From BMS3ABIN04 sp964553325 (GTDB taxonomy: Bacteria; Bacteroidota; Ignavibacteria; Ignavibacteriales; Melioribacteraceae): DNA of 64,000 nt. Location: contig CAZKKI010000082.1 of assembly GCA_964553325.1 (NCBI GenBank), positions 62,001 to 126,000 on the forward strand, given 5' to 3'. Both the position numbers and the translations under genes were made by a program. Below are positions 27,221-34,667 of this stretch, piece by piece; positions within the stretch are counted from its first letter, which is position 1, and every line of letters begins with the position of its first letter. The notes under the pieces are model-generated. The model did not search any database. It saw nothing but the letters and a program-made list of their open reading frames with translations, and was not told where the DNA came from.

Positions 27221-28449
27221 TTTGTTCCCTCGATTTTTAATGTTTCACCTTCGGTTTTAGCAATAACGGCTGCACCGCAACTATCGCTCCACACATTAAC
27301 AACGGTTCTCATCATATCTAAAATTCTATCGACAGCTAAGATTAATCCGATGCCCTCTAGTGGCAATCCAACTGCTGAAAGAATTATCGTCATCATAACC
27401 AAACCGGCCATAGGAACCCCGGCAGCACCGATAGACGCCAAAAGTGCGGTAATAACAACAACAATTTGTTGCGTAAAGGATAAATCGATGCCATAAGCCT
27501 GAGCAATAAACATTGCCGCAACACATTCGTATAAGGCCGTTCCGTCCATGTTAACGGTTGCACCGAGCGGTAAAGTAAAACTCGTAATTTTATTCGACAC
27601 TCCGGCTTCATGTTCAACGGCTTCCATTGTTAACGGAAGAGTTGCGTTGGATGAAGAAGTGGAAAACGCGGTAAGGAGCGGGGTCGTCATAACTTTTGCG
27701 TATTTTATCGGGTTGAGTTTACCGACAAACCGCAAAATTGCCGGCAATGTAATTGTACCGTGAACAATTAAAGCCAAAGCGACCGAAATCATATAAAGTC
27801 CCAACTTCCCCACAATATTAAGCAAACCTCCGGCATCCGCTTGCTCGGCAACAACTTTTGCTACAATTCCCAATATCCCCAGCGGGGTGAATTTAATAAC
27901 AAACATTGTAATTGCCATCATCACATTAAAAATTCCGTTGAAAAAATCCGTTAACATTGTGCTGTATTTATTTTCAACCTTCATTATAAAATAACCAAAC
28001 AATATGGCGAAGAAAATCAAAGCTAGCATTTCGCCTTTGGCCATTGCACTAACAATGTTTGTAGGAATAATATTAAACAATGTATCGGTAAAAGAGCGAC
28101 GTGTAATCTCCAAATTTTCCACATTTTGAGCCAAACCCAAATCGGCACCGACTCCGGGTCGAATTATATTCACTATTACCAAACCGGTAACGATTGCTAA
28201 TGTACTTGTCGATACGTAATAGGCAAACGTTTTAAATCCAAGCCGGCCTAAATTTTCCGCCGTTCCGATGTTCGAAACCCCGGAAATAATTGAGCTTAGT
28301 ATTAACGGTACGATAACCATTTTCAATGCCCGTAAAAATAACGTTCCCATCCAACTTACATAATTCACATATTCGGTCAGATAAAGTCCGTATAAAACAC
28401 CAAGAATAAGCGCTATTAAGATCTGCCAATGTAATTTCATCTTTAACAT
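27217..28449 (-). CDS. Dicarboxylate/amino acid:cation symporter (DAACS family)
   Basis: Takes up glutamate, aspartate or C4-dicarboxylates with Na+ or H+. 410 residues with eight helices and two re-entrant loops. The signature blocks are TAFSTSSSNATLPLTMEAVE (the serine-rich hairpin HP1), FTLPLGATVNMDGTALYECV (TM7, with the NMDGT motif) and GAAGVPMAGLVMM (HP2). The NMDGT motif is fully conserved, so the carrier is probably functional. It is coupled to proC downstream and lies 16 bp after hemW. Confidence 0.94.
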   Translation of the reverse strand: MLKMKLHWQILIALILGVLYGLYLTEYVNYVSWMGTLFLRALKMVIVPLILSSIISGVSNIGTAENLGRLGFKTFAYYVSTSTLAIVTGLVIVNIIRPGVGADLGLAQNVENLEITRRSFTDTLFNIIPTNIVSAMAKGEMLALIFFAILFGYFIMKVENKYSTMLTDFFNGIFNVMMAITMFVIKFTPLGILGIVAKVVAEQADAGGLLNIVGKLGLYMISVALALIVHGTITLPAILRFVGKLNPIKYAKVMTTPLLTAFSTSSSNATLPLTMEAVEHEAGVSNKITSFTLPLGATVNMDGTALYECVAAMFIAQAYGIDLSFTQQIVVVITALLASIGAAGVPMAGLVMMTIILSAVGLPLEGIGLILAVDRILDMMRTVVNVWSDSCGAAVIAKTEGETLKIEGTK

Positions 28450-28465
28450 TTCGAATCCCGGTTAA

Positions 28466-29599
28466 TTAGAAAATTTTTAATAGTATTTCATCGCAAAGCG
28501 AATAACCCTTCGGGGTAAACTTAATGAAATCATCGTTCCAAATCAGTAATTGGTCATTTTTTAATTTTTTGAATATCGATTTTTTAGACTCAAACCATTC
28601 GCTTCCGAATTTATTTTTTAATTTAACCAAATCCAATCCTTTACTTCGTAATGCAAGCATAACGAATTCCTCCAACAACTCTTTCCGGTTAAGTTCTTCT
28701 TCGCCTCTAATTGCATTCCCCTTTTTATCAATCTCCGAAATATATCTTTTTAAGCTCGAAAAATTCCACCAACGTTTACCGTTAAGGAACGAGTGTGCCG
28801 AGGGACCGAACCCCAAGTAATCGCAATGGTTCCAATATGCAAGATTATGTTCACACTCAAATCCTTCTTTACAAAAATTGGAAATTTCATATTGCAAGAA
28901 ACCGTTGGAAGTGAGAAAATCGATTGTTGTTTCATATAATTCCGCATCGTAATCCACGTCACCGATTTTAACTTTTCCATCCAAAACCATTTTATTTAAA
29001 ATTGTTCCCCTTTCGAGTATCAAACTGTAAGCGGAAATGTGAGTTACCGGTAGATTAACAACCCTTTGAAGATTTTCCAGCCATTCGTCTTTTGTTTGAT
29101 TGGGTAAATTAAAAATCAAATCCACATTTATATTTTCAAAACCGGCTTCAACAGATTGGTTAATTGTTTTAATTGCGGTTGAGCTGTCATGAATTCGTGT
29201 GAGAAACTTCAAATCCTTATCGTGAAATGATTGTACACCGATACTCAAGCGGTTAACTCCTGCATTTTTATATTTTTGAAGAACATCTTTGTTAACCGTA
29301 CCGGGATTTGTTTCAAGCGTAATTTCGATTTCATTTAATGTTTTGAAATTATTGTAAATCACCTCGAGAATATCCGAAATAAAATCCGGTCCCATTAAAG
29401 AAGGTGTTCCGCCGCCGAAAAAAACAGTAGACACATATCGTTCGGCACCCAATATATTTTTAAAATTAAGAATTTCCCGTTTTAGCGAAGCAAGAAAATA
29501 TCTCCTATTTTCAAGATTTATGATAGAGTAGAAGTCGCAATAAATGCATTTGTGATCGCAAAAAGGAATATGAATGTAAAAAGAAATTCTGTTTTTCAA
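28466..29599 (-). CDS. hemW: HemW-like radical SAM protein (coproporphyrinogen III oxidase family)
   Basis: A radical SAM protein implicated in heme insertion or trafficking rather than true CPO activity. 377 residues. The [4Fe-4S] motif is FCDHKCIYCDFYS (Cys14, 18 and 21). VFFGGGTPSLMGP, ETNPGTVNKDVLQKYKNAGV, NRLSIGVQSFHD and the C-terminal HemN_C-like winged helix are present. It lacks the extra N-terminal cysteine of oxygen-independent CPO HemN, which supports HemW. The start seems to be TTG at 29599. A heme chaperone is notable given the 20 c-type heme sites encoded downstream. Confidence 0.92.
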   Translation of the reverse strand: MKNRISFYIHIPFCDHKCIYCDFYSIINLENRRYFLASLKREILNFKNILGAERYVSTVFFGGGTPSLMGPDFISDILEVIYNNFKTLNEIEITLETNPGTVNKDVLQKYKNAGVNRLSIGVQSFHDKDLKFLTRIHDSSTAIKTINQSVEAGFENINVDLIFNLPNQTKDEWLENLQRVVNLPVTHISAYSLILERGTILNKMVLDGKVKIGDVDYDAELYETTIDFLTSNGFLQYEISNFCKEGFECEHNLAYWNHCDYLGFGPSAHSFLNGKRWWNFSSLKRYISEIDKKGNAIRGEEELNRKELLEEFVMLALRSKGLDLVKLKNKFGSEWFESKKSIFKKLKNDQLLIWNDDFIKFTPKGYSLCDEILLKIF

Positions 29600-29670
29600 T
29601 TGGATTTTAAATATAGCTTATCAAATAAAATCCAATTTAGGTAAGTTTATAAAAAAAGGAAACCGTAAAA

Positions 29671-29707
29671 ATAAAACGGGGCTATCGAAATTTTGCGAAA
29701 GCCCCGT
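29671..29707 (-). terminator. Intrinsic terminator after the lipoprotein gene
   Basis: An 8-bp stem, ACGGGGCT/AGCCCCGT (29676-29683 with 29700-29707), is followed on the minus strand by TTTTATTTTT. It terminates the two-gene envelope unit that starts at 31169. Confidence 0.8.
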
Positions 29708-29719
29708 AAAAGTTTATGT

Positions 29720-30277
29720 TTACAAAGTAGTTTTAGCTTCGAAAACAATATCCAACGCACCTTCAAATGAATACGGAGCAGAACCTTGAGTAATATTCAT
29801 TGAAAATTCGGCAGTGAGGCAAATTTCTCCACCGCTTTCCAAAGCTTGTTGCAAATAACTGTTTAATGCATTAAACTCATCTGTATTCAAAACTATTACG
29901 TAAGGTTCGGAGACATAATCACCTGGGGATACATTTTCAAGCACTTCTTTGAATAATTCGTTTCCCACTGCATCGTAAACCCTCAAAACTATATCTCCGC
30001 GCACATCCGAAGGGGAATAAGAAATTGTTCTGATAGCCGCTTCAACGTATGAGAGTTCGTTTATATCGTTTTTATATTCTTGATAAGTATCATTATTGTT
30101 CACACAGAAGGTTGACGATTGCAGCATCGAACTGTTAGAACCGGATGTTGAAAAATTTACGGTAATCGGTATGTTTACCGGAAAAGTTTTAATTGTATCC
30201 AAAACATCGCAGCTTGTTGTAAAAATCATAAATGCAAAAAGGGATACAACATTCAATAAAAATTTGTTATTTTTCAT
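29720..30277 (-). CDS. Hypothetical lipoprotein
   Basis: About 185 residues from the ATG at 30277, which has an AGGAG site 7 nt upstream. A longer reading from 30298 overlaps the preceding gene. The signal peptide MKNNKFLLNVVSLFAFMIFT ends in TSC (Cys23 as the likely lipidation site). The mature part is polar, with predicted beta-strands and no catalytic motif. It directly follows an outer-membrane-type protein and is probably its partner. Function unknown. Confidence 0.75.
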   Translation of the reverse strand: MKNNKFLLNVVSLFAFMIFTTSCDVLDTIKTFPVNIPITVNFSTSGSNSSMLQSSTFCVNNNDTYQEYKNDINELSYVEAAIRTISYSPSDVRGDIVLRVYDAVGNELFKEVLENVSPGDYVSEPYVIVLNTDEFNALNSYLQQALESGGEICLTAEFSMNITQGSAPYSFEGALDIVFEAKTTL

Positions 30278-30287
30278 TTTTAACTCC

Positions 30288-31169
30288 TTAAAATTCAAAA
30301 GAAATACCAGTTGTTACAACGCTTTGCGAACCGATACTGTAATCGGCGTTTATTACAAAGAACGCTGCCGTAAATGCAGCACCAACGGTTAACCGAACAT
30401 TATTATCGCCGTCGATCGTCGAGCTGATTTCGGTCCCATCTAATGTGGAAACATTATTCGGATCTTCAAAAACATAAGTGAATTCCGTTGTCGATGTTTC
30501 ATATTGAAGTCCACCGTACAAAGAAAACAAGCCAAACGATTTGCTTGCATGTACGTTAAAGGCAATATTCTTTGATTCCATTACATTAGTAACGGAAAGA
30601 TTATTATACAAAAACTGTACTGCAATATTTACGGGAAGTAAAGGGATATATTGACTAATACTGTGTTTAATTCCAAAGCCGAACAAGCTTAAGCTTTCTC
30701 CGCTATCCCCCAAATCTATTTCCGGCAAATATCTAATCATTATTTCCGTACCAAGTAAACTTACGGAAGCTTGCGGGTAAGCCAACGGAACCGTTGTTAC
30801 GTTAAGTCCGCCCGGATAAGTTACATAACCCAAAGGACCGGGATAAACGGCGCCTTTATCACCCCAAATAGTAGCCGTTTCTTTGTCGGCCGAATAACCT
30901 TCCGGTAAGCCCACGGGTTTAAATGTAAGTTGATCGTCGGGAATAAAAATAAACATTGCCCGAACACCAATCGAAAAACCGAATAATTTTGAGACATATG
31001 CATCGTGGTAGCCGGCGGAATTTAAGCCGACACCGAGCGACGTAACAGCCGGTTTGGCATATTCGGCAAGGTCCGATTCCAGTAAATAACTGAACCGGTC
31101 TTCGAGTTGAGCCGAAACCCGCAAAGAAAATAGCAATATAAAAAGCGTAATGAAGGCAGTTTTTCTCAT
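30288..31169 (-). CDS. Outer-membrane protein of unknown function (DUF6588-like)
   Basis: 293 residues with a signal peptide (MRKTAFITLFILLFSLRVSAQ). The mature part has many short hydrophobic/aromatic strands (FGFSIGVRAMFIFIP, LSLFGFGIKHSIS, SFGLFSLYGGLQYET) and ends INADYSIGSQSVVTTGISFEF, with the terminal Phe typical of outer-membrane barrels. It resembles a Bacteroidota-wide uncharacterised barrel family. I assign the DUF number from memory and only tentatively. GAGGAG lies 5 nt before the ATG. It leads a two-gene unit with the downstream lipoprotein. Confidence 0.75.
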   Translation of the reverse strand: MRKTAFITLFILLFSLRVSAQLEDRFSYLLESDLAEYAKPAVTSLGVGLNSAGYHDAYVSKLFGFSIGVRAMFIFIPDDQLTFKPVGLPEGYSADKETATIWGDKGAVYPGPLGYVTYPGGLNVTTVPLAYPQASVSLLGTEIMIRYLPEIDLGDSGESLSLFGFGIKHSISQYIPLLPVNIAVQFLYNNLSVTNVMESKNIAFNVHASKSFGLFSLYGGLQYETSTTEFTYVFEDPNNVSTLDGTEISSTIDGDNNVRLTVGAAFTAAFFVINADYSIGSQSVVTTGISFEF

Positions 31170-31284
31170 TTTGCTCCTCTATTTAGGTGAGTAAAAGTTA
31201 TTAAATAATTATCGGAAAAATTCCCGATTTTTCAAGAACACAAAACAACAATGATACCAACTACAAATTATATGCCACCGAGAG

Positions 31285-32988
31285 TTAAATATTCATTAAC
31301 TCTTTTGCACCTTTTAAACTCGATTCCGTAACTTCCTCTCCGCTAATTAGTTTAGCAACCTCTTCCACTCTTTCATTTTCGGAAAGTTTACGTAAACTGC
31401 TAATAACTCTGTTGTCTTTCTTAATTTTTTCAACAACGAAGTGGCAATCTGCCAATCCGGCTATTTGAGGTAAATGAGTAATTGAAATTATTTGATGAAA
31501 CGATGCCAAATCTTTTAATGCCTTCCCCACTTTTTGAGCAATTCTACCGCTAATTCCGGTGTCTATTTCATCAAAAATCAATAAAGGTAATTTGTCGTTT
31601 TTGGCAAGGATAGATTTAAGTGCGAGCATAATACGGGAAATTTCTCCCCCCGAAGCCACTTTTGCCAAAGGTTTGGGTTCTTCGCCTATGTTTGTGGATA
31701 TATAAAATTCTATTTCATCAATTCCGGTTAATCCGAATTTTATCTTCCGTTTATTTATTAACACATAGTTACTTTCATTTCCCGATACTTCGGTTACCGA
31801 AAATTTCACTAAGAAATTAGCATCATTTATTCCGAGATTTTTTAATTCCCGTTCAACACCTTTTTTTAGTTTAGCGGCTACTTTTTTCCTGTTTTCCGAA
31901 ATTTCCAAGGCGACTTCGGATAGGTTATTTCGGAGCACTTCAACTTCTTTTTCGATTCCTGAAATTCTATCTGTGAAATTTTCCGCTAAGTTAAGTTCAT
32001 CTTCAATGATTTTACGGTATTCCAAAATTTTATCGATCGTTTTGCCGTATTTCTTTTTAAGTAAATTGAGTTCACCTAATCTTTCGCGAATAAAATTTAT
32101 TCTTTCCGGTTCTACATCGAGTTTATCCTTATAATCTCTAAAATAATCCGCCAAATCGTTAACAGATGCAAGAATTTCTTCGAGTTGTTGGGAACGTTCC
32201 GTAAATGATTTATCTATTCCCAGTAGTTCATTTAGCAAATGTTGAACCGAGACAAGATTGTCAAAAACGGAATTTTCAGATTCATAAAGTTGATTATAAA
32301 TTTGAATTGTGTGATTAAGCAGTTTCTCGGAATTTTCCAATATGTTTAATTCGTCTTCCAGTTTTTCATCTTCTTTTTCTTCGGGAGAAACTTTATCTAT
32401 TTCTTCTAATTGGAAAGAATAAAATTCTCTTTTCTCGATTAAACTCTGCTCTTTACTCTTCAACTCCTTCAGTTCACCGAGTTTGGCAGAAAACCGCTTC
32501 CTGAGCGAAAGAAATTTTTCAATCAATTTTTCATAATTACCGAACTCATCCAACATCGCCAGCTGCAACTCGGGACGCAAAAGCGTTTGATGATCATGTT
32601 GACCGTGTAAGTCCACTAATAATCTCCCGATTTCCTTAATTACGCTTAATTGAACCGGTGTATCGTTAATAAAGCTTCTACTTGTCGACTTTAAAGAAAC
32701 CTCTCTCCGTAAAATCAAGTCGGGTTCATAATCCAAATCGTACTTTTGGAATAACTTTTCGATTTTTTTATTGTTCGAAACATCAAAAATCCCTTCAACA
32801 ATTGCTTTTGTTGCTCCTTTCCGAACAATATCGGAAGAAGCCCGTTCACCGAGCAAAAGATTCATTGCACCGATAATTATCGATTTTCCCGCACCGGTCT
32901 CGCCGGTAATGATATTCAATCCGTTTTCAAACTCAACTTCAATATTTTCAATAAGTGCGTAGTTTTTAATGAAAAGCGATTTTAACAT
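31285..32988 (-). CDS. recN: DNA repair protein RecN
   Basis: An SMC-like ATPase acting in double-strand-break repair. 567 residues. The N-terminal Walker A is ITGETGAGKSIIIGAMNLLL (residues 27-46). A long coiled coil (about 150-380) is followed by the C-terminal half of the ATPase with the ABC signature ASGGEISRIMLALKS, Walker B LLIFDEIDTGISG and the switch histidine in IISITHLPQIA. Length and order are standard. It is transcribed divergently from the tRNA gene. Confidence 0.97.
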   Translation of the reverse strand: MLKSLFIKNYALIENIEVEFENGLNIITGETGAGKSIIIGAMNLLLGERASSDIVRKGATKAIVEGIFDVSNNKKIEKLFQKYDLDYEPDLILRREVSLKSTSRSFINDTPVQLSVIKEIGRLLVDLHGQHDHQTLLRPELQLAMLDEFGNYEKLIEKFLSLRKRFSAKLGELKELKSKEQSLIEKREFYSFQLEEIDKVSPEEKEDEKLEDELNILENSEKLLNHTIQIYNQLYESENSVFDNLVSVQHLLNELLGIDKSFTERSQQLEEILASVNDLADYFRDYKDKLDVEPERINFIRERLGELNLLKKKYGKTIDKILEYRKIIEDELNLAENFTDRISGIEKEVEVLRNNLSEVALEISENRKKVAAKLKKGVERELKNLGINDANFLVKFSVTEVSGNESNYVLINKRKIKFGLTGIDEIEFYISTNIGEEPKPLAKVASGGEISRIMLALKSILAKNDKLPLLIFDEIDTGISGRIAQKVGKALKDLASFHQIISITHLPQIAGLADCHFVVEKIKKDNRVISSLRKLSENERVEEVAKLISGEEVTESSLKGAKELMNI

Positions 32989-33051
32989 ACTTTGCTTGCA
33001 ACATATCTGATGAAAAGTTGTATAAATTTAACAAAAAATATTGTTATTTTG

Positions 33052-33083
33052 TTTGCTCTTTTTGGATTTCCTTTATATATTTG
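33052..33083 (+). promoter_or_regulatory. Putative promoter of the initiator tRNA gene
   Basis: TTTG (33052-33055), a 20-nt spacer, then TATATTTG (33076-33083), a perfect TAnnTTTG -7 element. It lies about 57 bp upstream of the tRNA and matches the spacing of the rimP and rpmE promoters. Confidence 0.6.
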
Positions 33084-33140
33084 TGTCCCTTAAAAAACAA
33101 GGTTAGAAGCAAGGTTCTTTAACATAGACAAATTTTACAT

Positions 33141-33275
<135 letters not shown>

Positions 33276-33283
33276 TACGTCCG

Positions 33284-33535
33284 ATGAAAATATATTACGT
33301 CTATGTCATCAAAAGCATCGAAGGATACCATTACACCGGTTTGACCGAAGATTTGGAACTCCGGCTAAAACAACATAACGACAAATCTTTGTCTTTTTGG
33401 ACTAAGCGCGGTTCCGGTTGGAGGCTTATTTACGTTGAATCCTTCACAAACAAAACCGAAGCGCTCATGAGAGAAAAATGGCTTAAATCCGGTGCCGGCA
33501 GAGATTTTCTTAAACGTACAGTTCCGGATTATTAA
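33284..33535 (+). CDS. GIY-YIG nuclease domain protein, single-gene mobile unit
   Basis: A stand-alone GIY-YIG domain of 83 residues: YYVYVIKS (the GIY strand), HYTGLT (the YIG strand), the catalytic Arg in LELRLKQHN and the metal-binding Glu in TEALMREKWLK. The family includes UvrC-type nicking domains and homing endonucleases, and small stand-alone members are mostly uncharacterised. The ORF occupies nearly all of the unique sequence between two direct repeats of the tRNA-fMet 3' end and terminator, ending just 5 nt before the second copy. It lies behind the tRNA terminator, so its own expression signal is unclear. A role in the mobility of the unit is inferred from this layout. Confidence 0.9.
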   Translation: MKIYYVYVIKSIEGYHYTGLTEDLELRLKQHNDKSLSFWTKRGSGWRLIYVESFTNKTEALMREKWLKSGAGRDFLKRTVPDY

Positions 33536-33540
33536 ACCGG

Positions 33541-33640
33541 TTGCAGGTTCAATCCGCCGCGGCGGACTGTCCCCGCTACTAAGACAAAGCCAATTACTTC
33601 CGTGATTGGCTTTTTTAGTTTTTTCTTCATTCTTTTTTGT
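33541..33640 (+). repeat. Direct repeat copy 2: tRNA-fMet 3' fragment with inserted palindrome
   Basis: A partial tRNA copy (T-arm, acceptor 3' strand and terminator) with no 5' half, so it cannot make a tRNA. Relative to copy 1, GTC in the T-arm is replaced by a 14-bp perfect palindrome at 33553-33566. Everything from CTGTCCCCGCTA onward is identical for 57 bp, including the terminator hairpin. Confidence 0.92.
33553..33566. repeat. 14-bp GC-rich perfect palindrome TCCGCCGCGGCGGA
   Basis: This sequence equals its own reverse complement and has 12 of 14 G/C in an AT-rich genome. It interrupts the T-arm of the second tRNA 3' copy exactly where the intact tRNA has GTC. It could be a recombination site, a nuclease target or a hairpin that inactivates the fragment. 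Confidence 0.85.
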
Positions 33641-33749
33641 ATAATCTTCCAAAATGAAAAATAAAAATAGGGTATGTAATTTTAAGGCGGTAAAACTTGT
33701 AATACAAATGAGGAGATAAAAACTTTTGCGGGTCCCCGTTTCTTTATTT

Positions 33750-33941
33750 TTATGAAAAATAATAAACAGCGTACATTAATAATGCAAAGTGTAAGAAAGC
33801 TAAAGTTCCGGCTGCCAATTTTTTCTTTAACATTCTTCTTTTATATAATCTTTCTTCTTCCAATGCTTTTTCACTATAAAAATCACCTTTGCTTGGATTC
33901 CAACTCGGATGTGTAATAGGTTGGTCAATATAATTTTCCAT
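33750..33941 (-). CDS. Small single-pass membrane protein, unknown function
   Basis: 63 residues: a polar N-terminal half (MENYIDQPITHPSWNPSKGD) and a charged stretch (EKALEEERLYKRRMLKKKL), followed by one C-terminal transmembrane helix (AGTLAFLHFALLMYAVYYFS). The ATG has AAAGGGG upstream at suitable spacing, and a CRP/FNR-type palindrome lies 80 bp upstream, which supports a real, regulated gene. A small respiratory-complex subunit is possible, but nothing in the sequence proves it. Confidence 0.6.
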   Translation of the reverse strand: MENYIDQPITHPSWNPSKGDFYSEKALEEERLYKRRMLKKKLAAGTLAFLHFALLMYAVYYFS

Positions 33942-34014
33942 GATTTTTACCCCTTTGTTTTTTCCACAACTAATTTATCTGATGCGCAAAATAGTGAATC
34001 GTGTTTCCTAATCA

Positions 34015-34028
34015 GTGATTTTAATCAC
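34015..34028. promoter_or_regulatory. CRP/FNR-type box
   Basis: The inverted repeat GTGAT-TTTA-ATCAC has the half-site geometry of CRP/FNR family operators (TGA-N6-TCA). It is centred about 80 bp upstream of the small membrane protein gene and about 170 bp from the divergent marR gene. Confidence 0.5.
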
Positions 34029-34108
34029 ATTGCAGGGAAATTTTTTACCTTTTTCGATAGTTGGATATTTCAGTCCGATTATTTATTTTACAATCATAAA
34101 TAATCTTT

Positions 34109-34122
34109 TACTTGGACAAGTA
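34109..34122. promoter_or_regulatory. MarR-type operator, site 1
   Basis: The palindrome TACTTG-GA-CAAGTA lies 71 bp upstream of the marR start codon. It has the inverted-repeat form usual for MarR dimers, and a second related site follows. Confidence 0.6.
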
Positions 34123-34134
34123 TTTTTTTCTTAA

Positions 34135-34145
34135 TACTTGAAGTA
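34135..34145. promoter_or_regulatory. MarR-type operator, site 2
   Basis: TACTT-G-AAGTA is a shortened version of site 1, with centres about 24-25 bp apart (roughly two helical turns plus). It lies in the AT-rich stretch before marR and fits autorepression. Confidence 0.5.
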
Positions 34146-34192
34146 AAGAAATATTTATTTTATTTTAGTAAATAAAATAATTTGGGAACGAC

Positions 34193-34651
34193 ATGAAAAG
34201 AAATATGACATCGCGCGATATTGCCCGCGAAATGGCAATTTTAACTTGTGAATTGGCTAAAGCATGCAATCAAAAAGAAAAAGCTTTTGCCGCCAAATTT
34301 AATTTAACCCCGGCCGAATTCAGATGCTTAAGGTTATTTTCTAATCACGACTCGCTTTCGATAAAATTTATTACGAAGGCAATGGACATAACTCCCGGAA
34401 GAACCACTCACATTTTAACTTCATTAGAAGATAAAAAACTCGTTAAACGCAAAGCCGATCCGAAAGATAAAAGGAATATGATTGTTTATTTAACAAGCAA
34501 GAGCAAACCCTTTATTAAAAATTTAACCGAAAACCACATTAAAATACACGAAGAGATTTTAGGACATATAAAGAAAAGTAATCAACCGATGATCATAAAT
34601 GTAATGCGCGATGTAATCAATGCGCTTTACAAATGGACAGATAAAAAATAA
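34193..34651 (+). CDS. MarR family transcriptional regulator
   Basis: A winged-helix dimeric regulator of 152 residues. The recognition region reads LSIKFITKAMDITPGRTTHI, followed by the wing LEDKKLVKRKADPKDKRNMIVYLTSKSK with the conserved D-x-R-x-x wing pattern. Two palindromic sites upstream suggest it represses itself. It converges on the arsS gene with only 17 bp between stops and is divergent from the small membrane protein. The ligand cannot be told. A Cys pair (TCELAKAC) in the first helix could make it redox-sensitive. Confidence 0.9.
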   Translation: MKRNMTSRDIAREMAILTCELAKACNQKEKAFAAKFNLTPAEFRCLRLFSNHDSLSIKFITKAMDITPGRTTHILTSLEDKKLVKRKADPKDKRNMIVYLTSKSKPFIKNLTENHIKIHEEILGHIKKSNQPMIINVMRDVINALYKWTDKK

Positions 34652-34667
34652 AACATCGAAGGGAATT

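Noticed and set aside
31212..31229. ATCGG...CCGAT hairpin after recN
   Set aside because: A 5-bp stem without a T-run in the direction of recN. Too weak to call a terminator.
33541..33582. Second tRNA gene
   Set aside because: Only the T-arm and acceptor 3' strand are present and the T-arm is interrupted by a palindrome. No D-arm or anticodon arm exists.
33365..33652. 95-codon minus-strand frame opposite the GIY-YIG gene
   Set aside because: It runs antisense through the GIY-YIG ORF and the tRNA fragment. It has no ribosome binding site and its text is simply the complement of the repeat, so it is a shadow frame.
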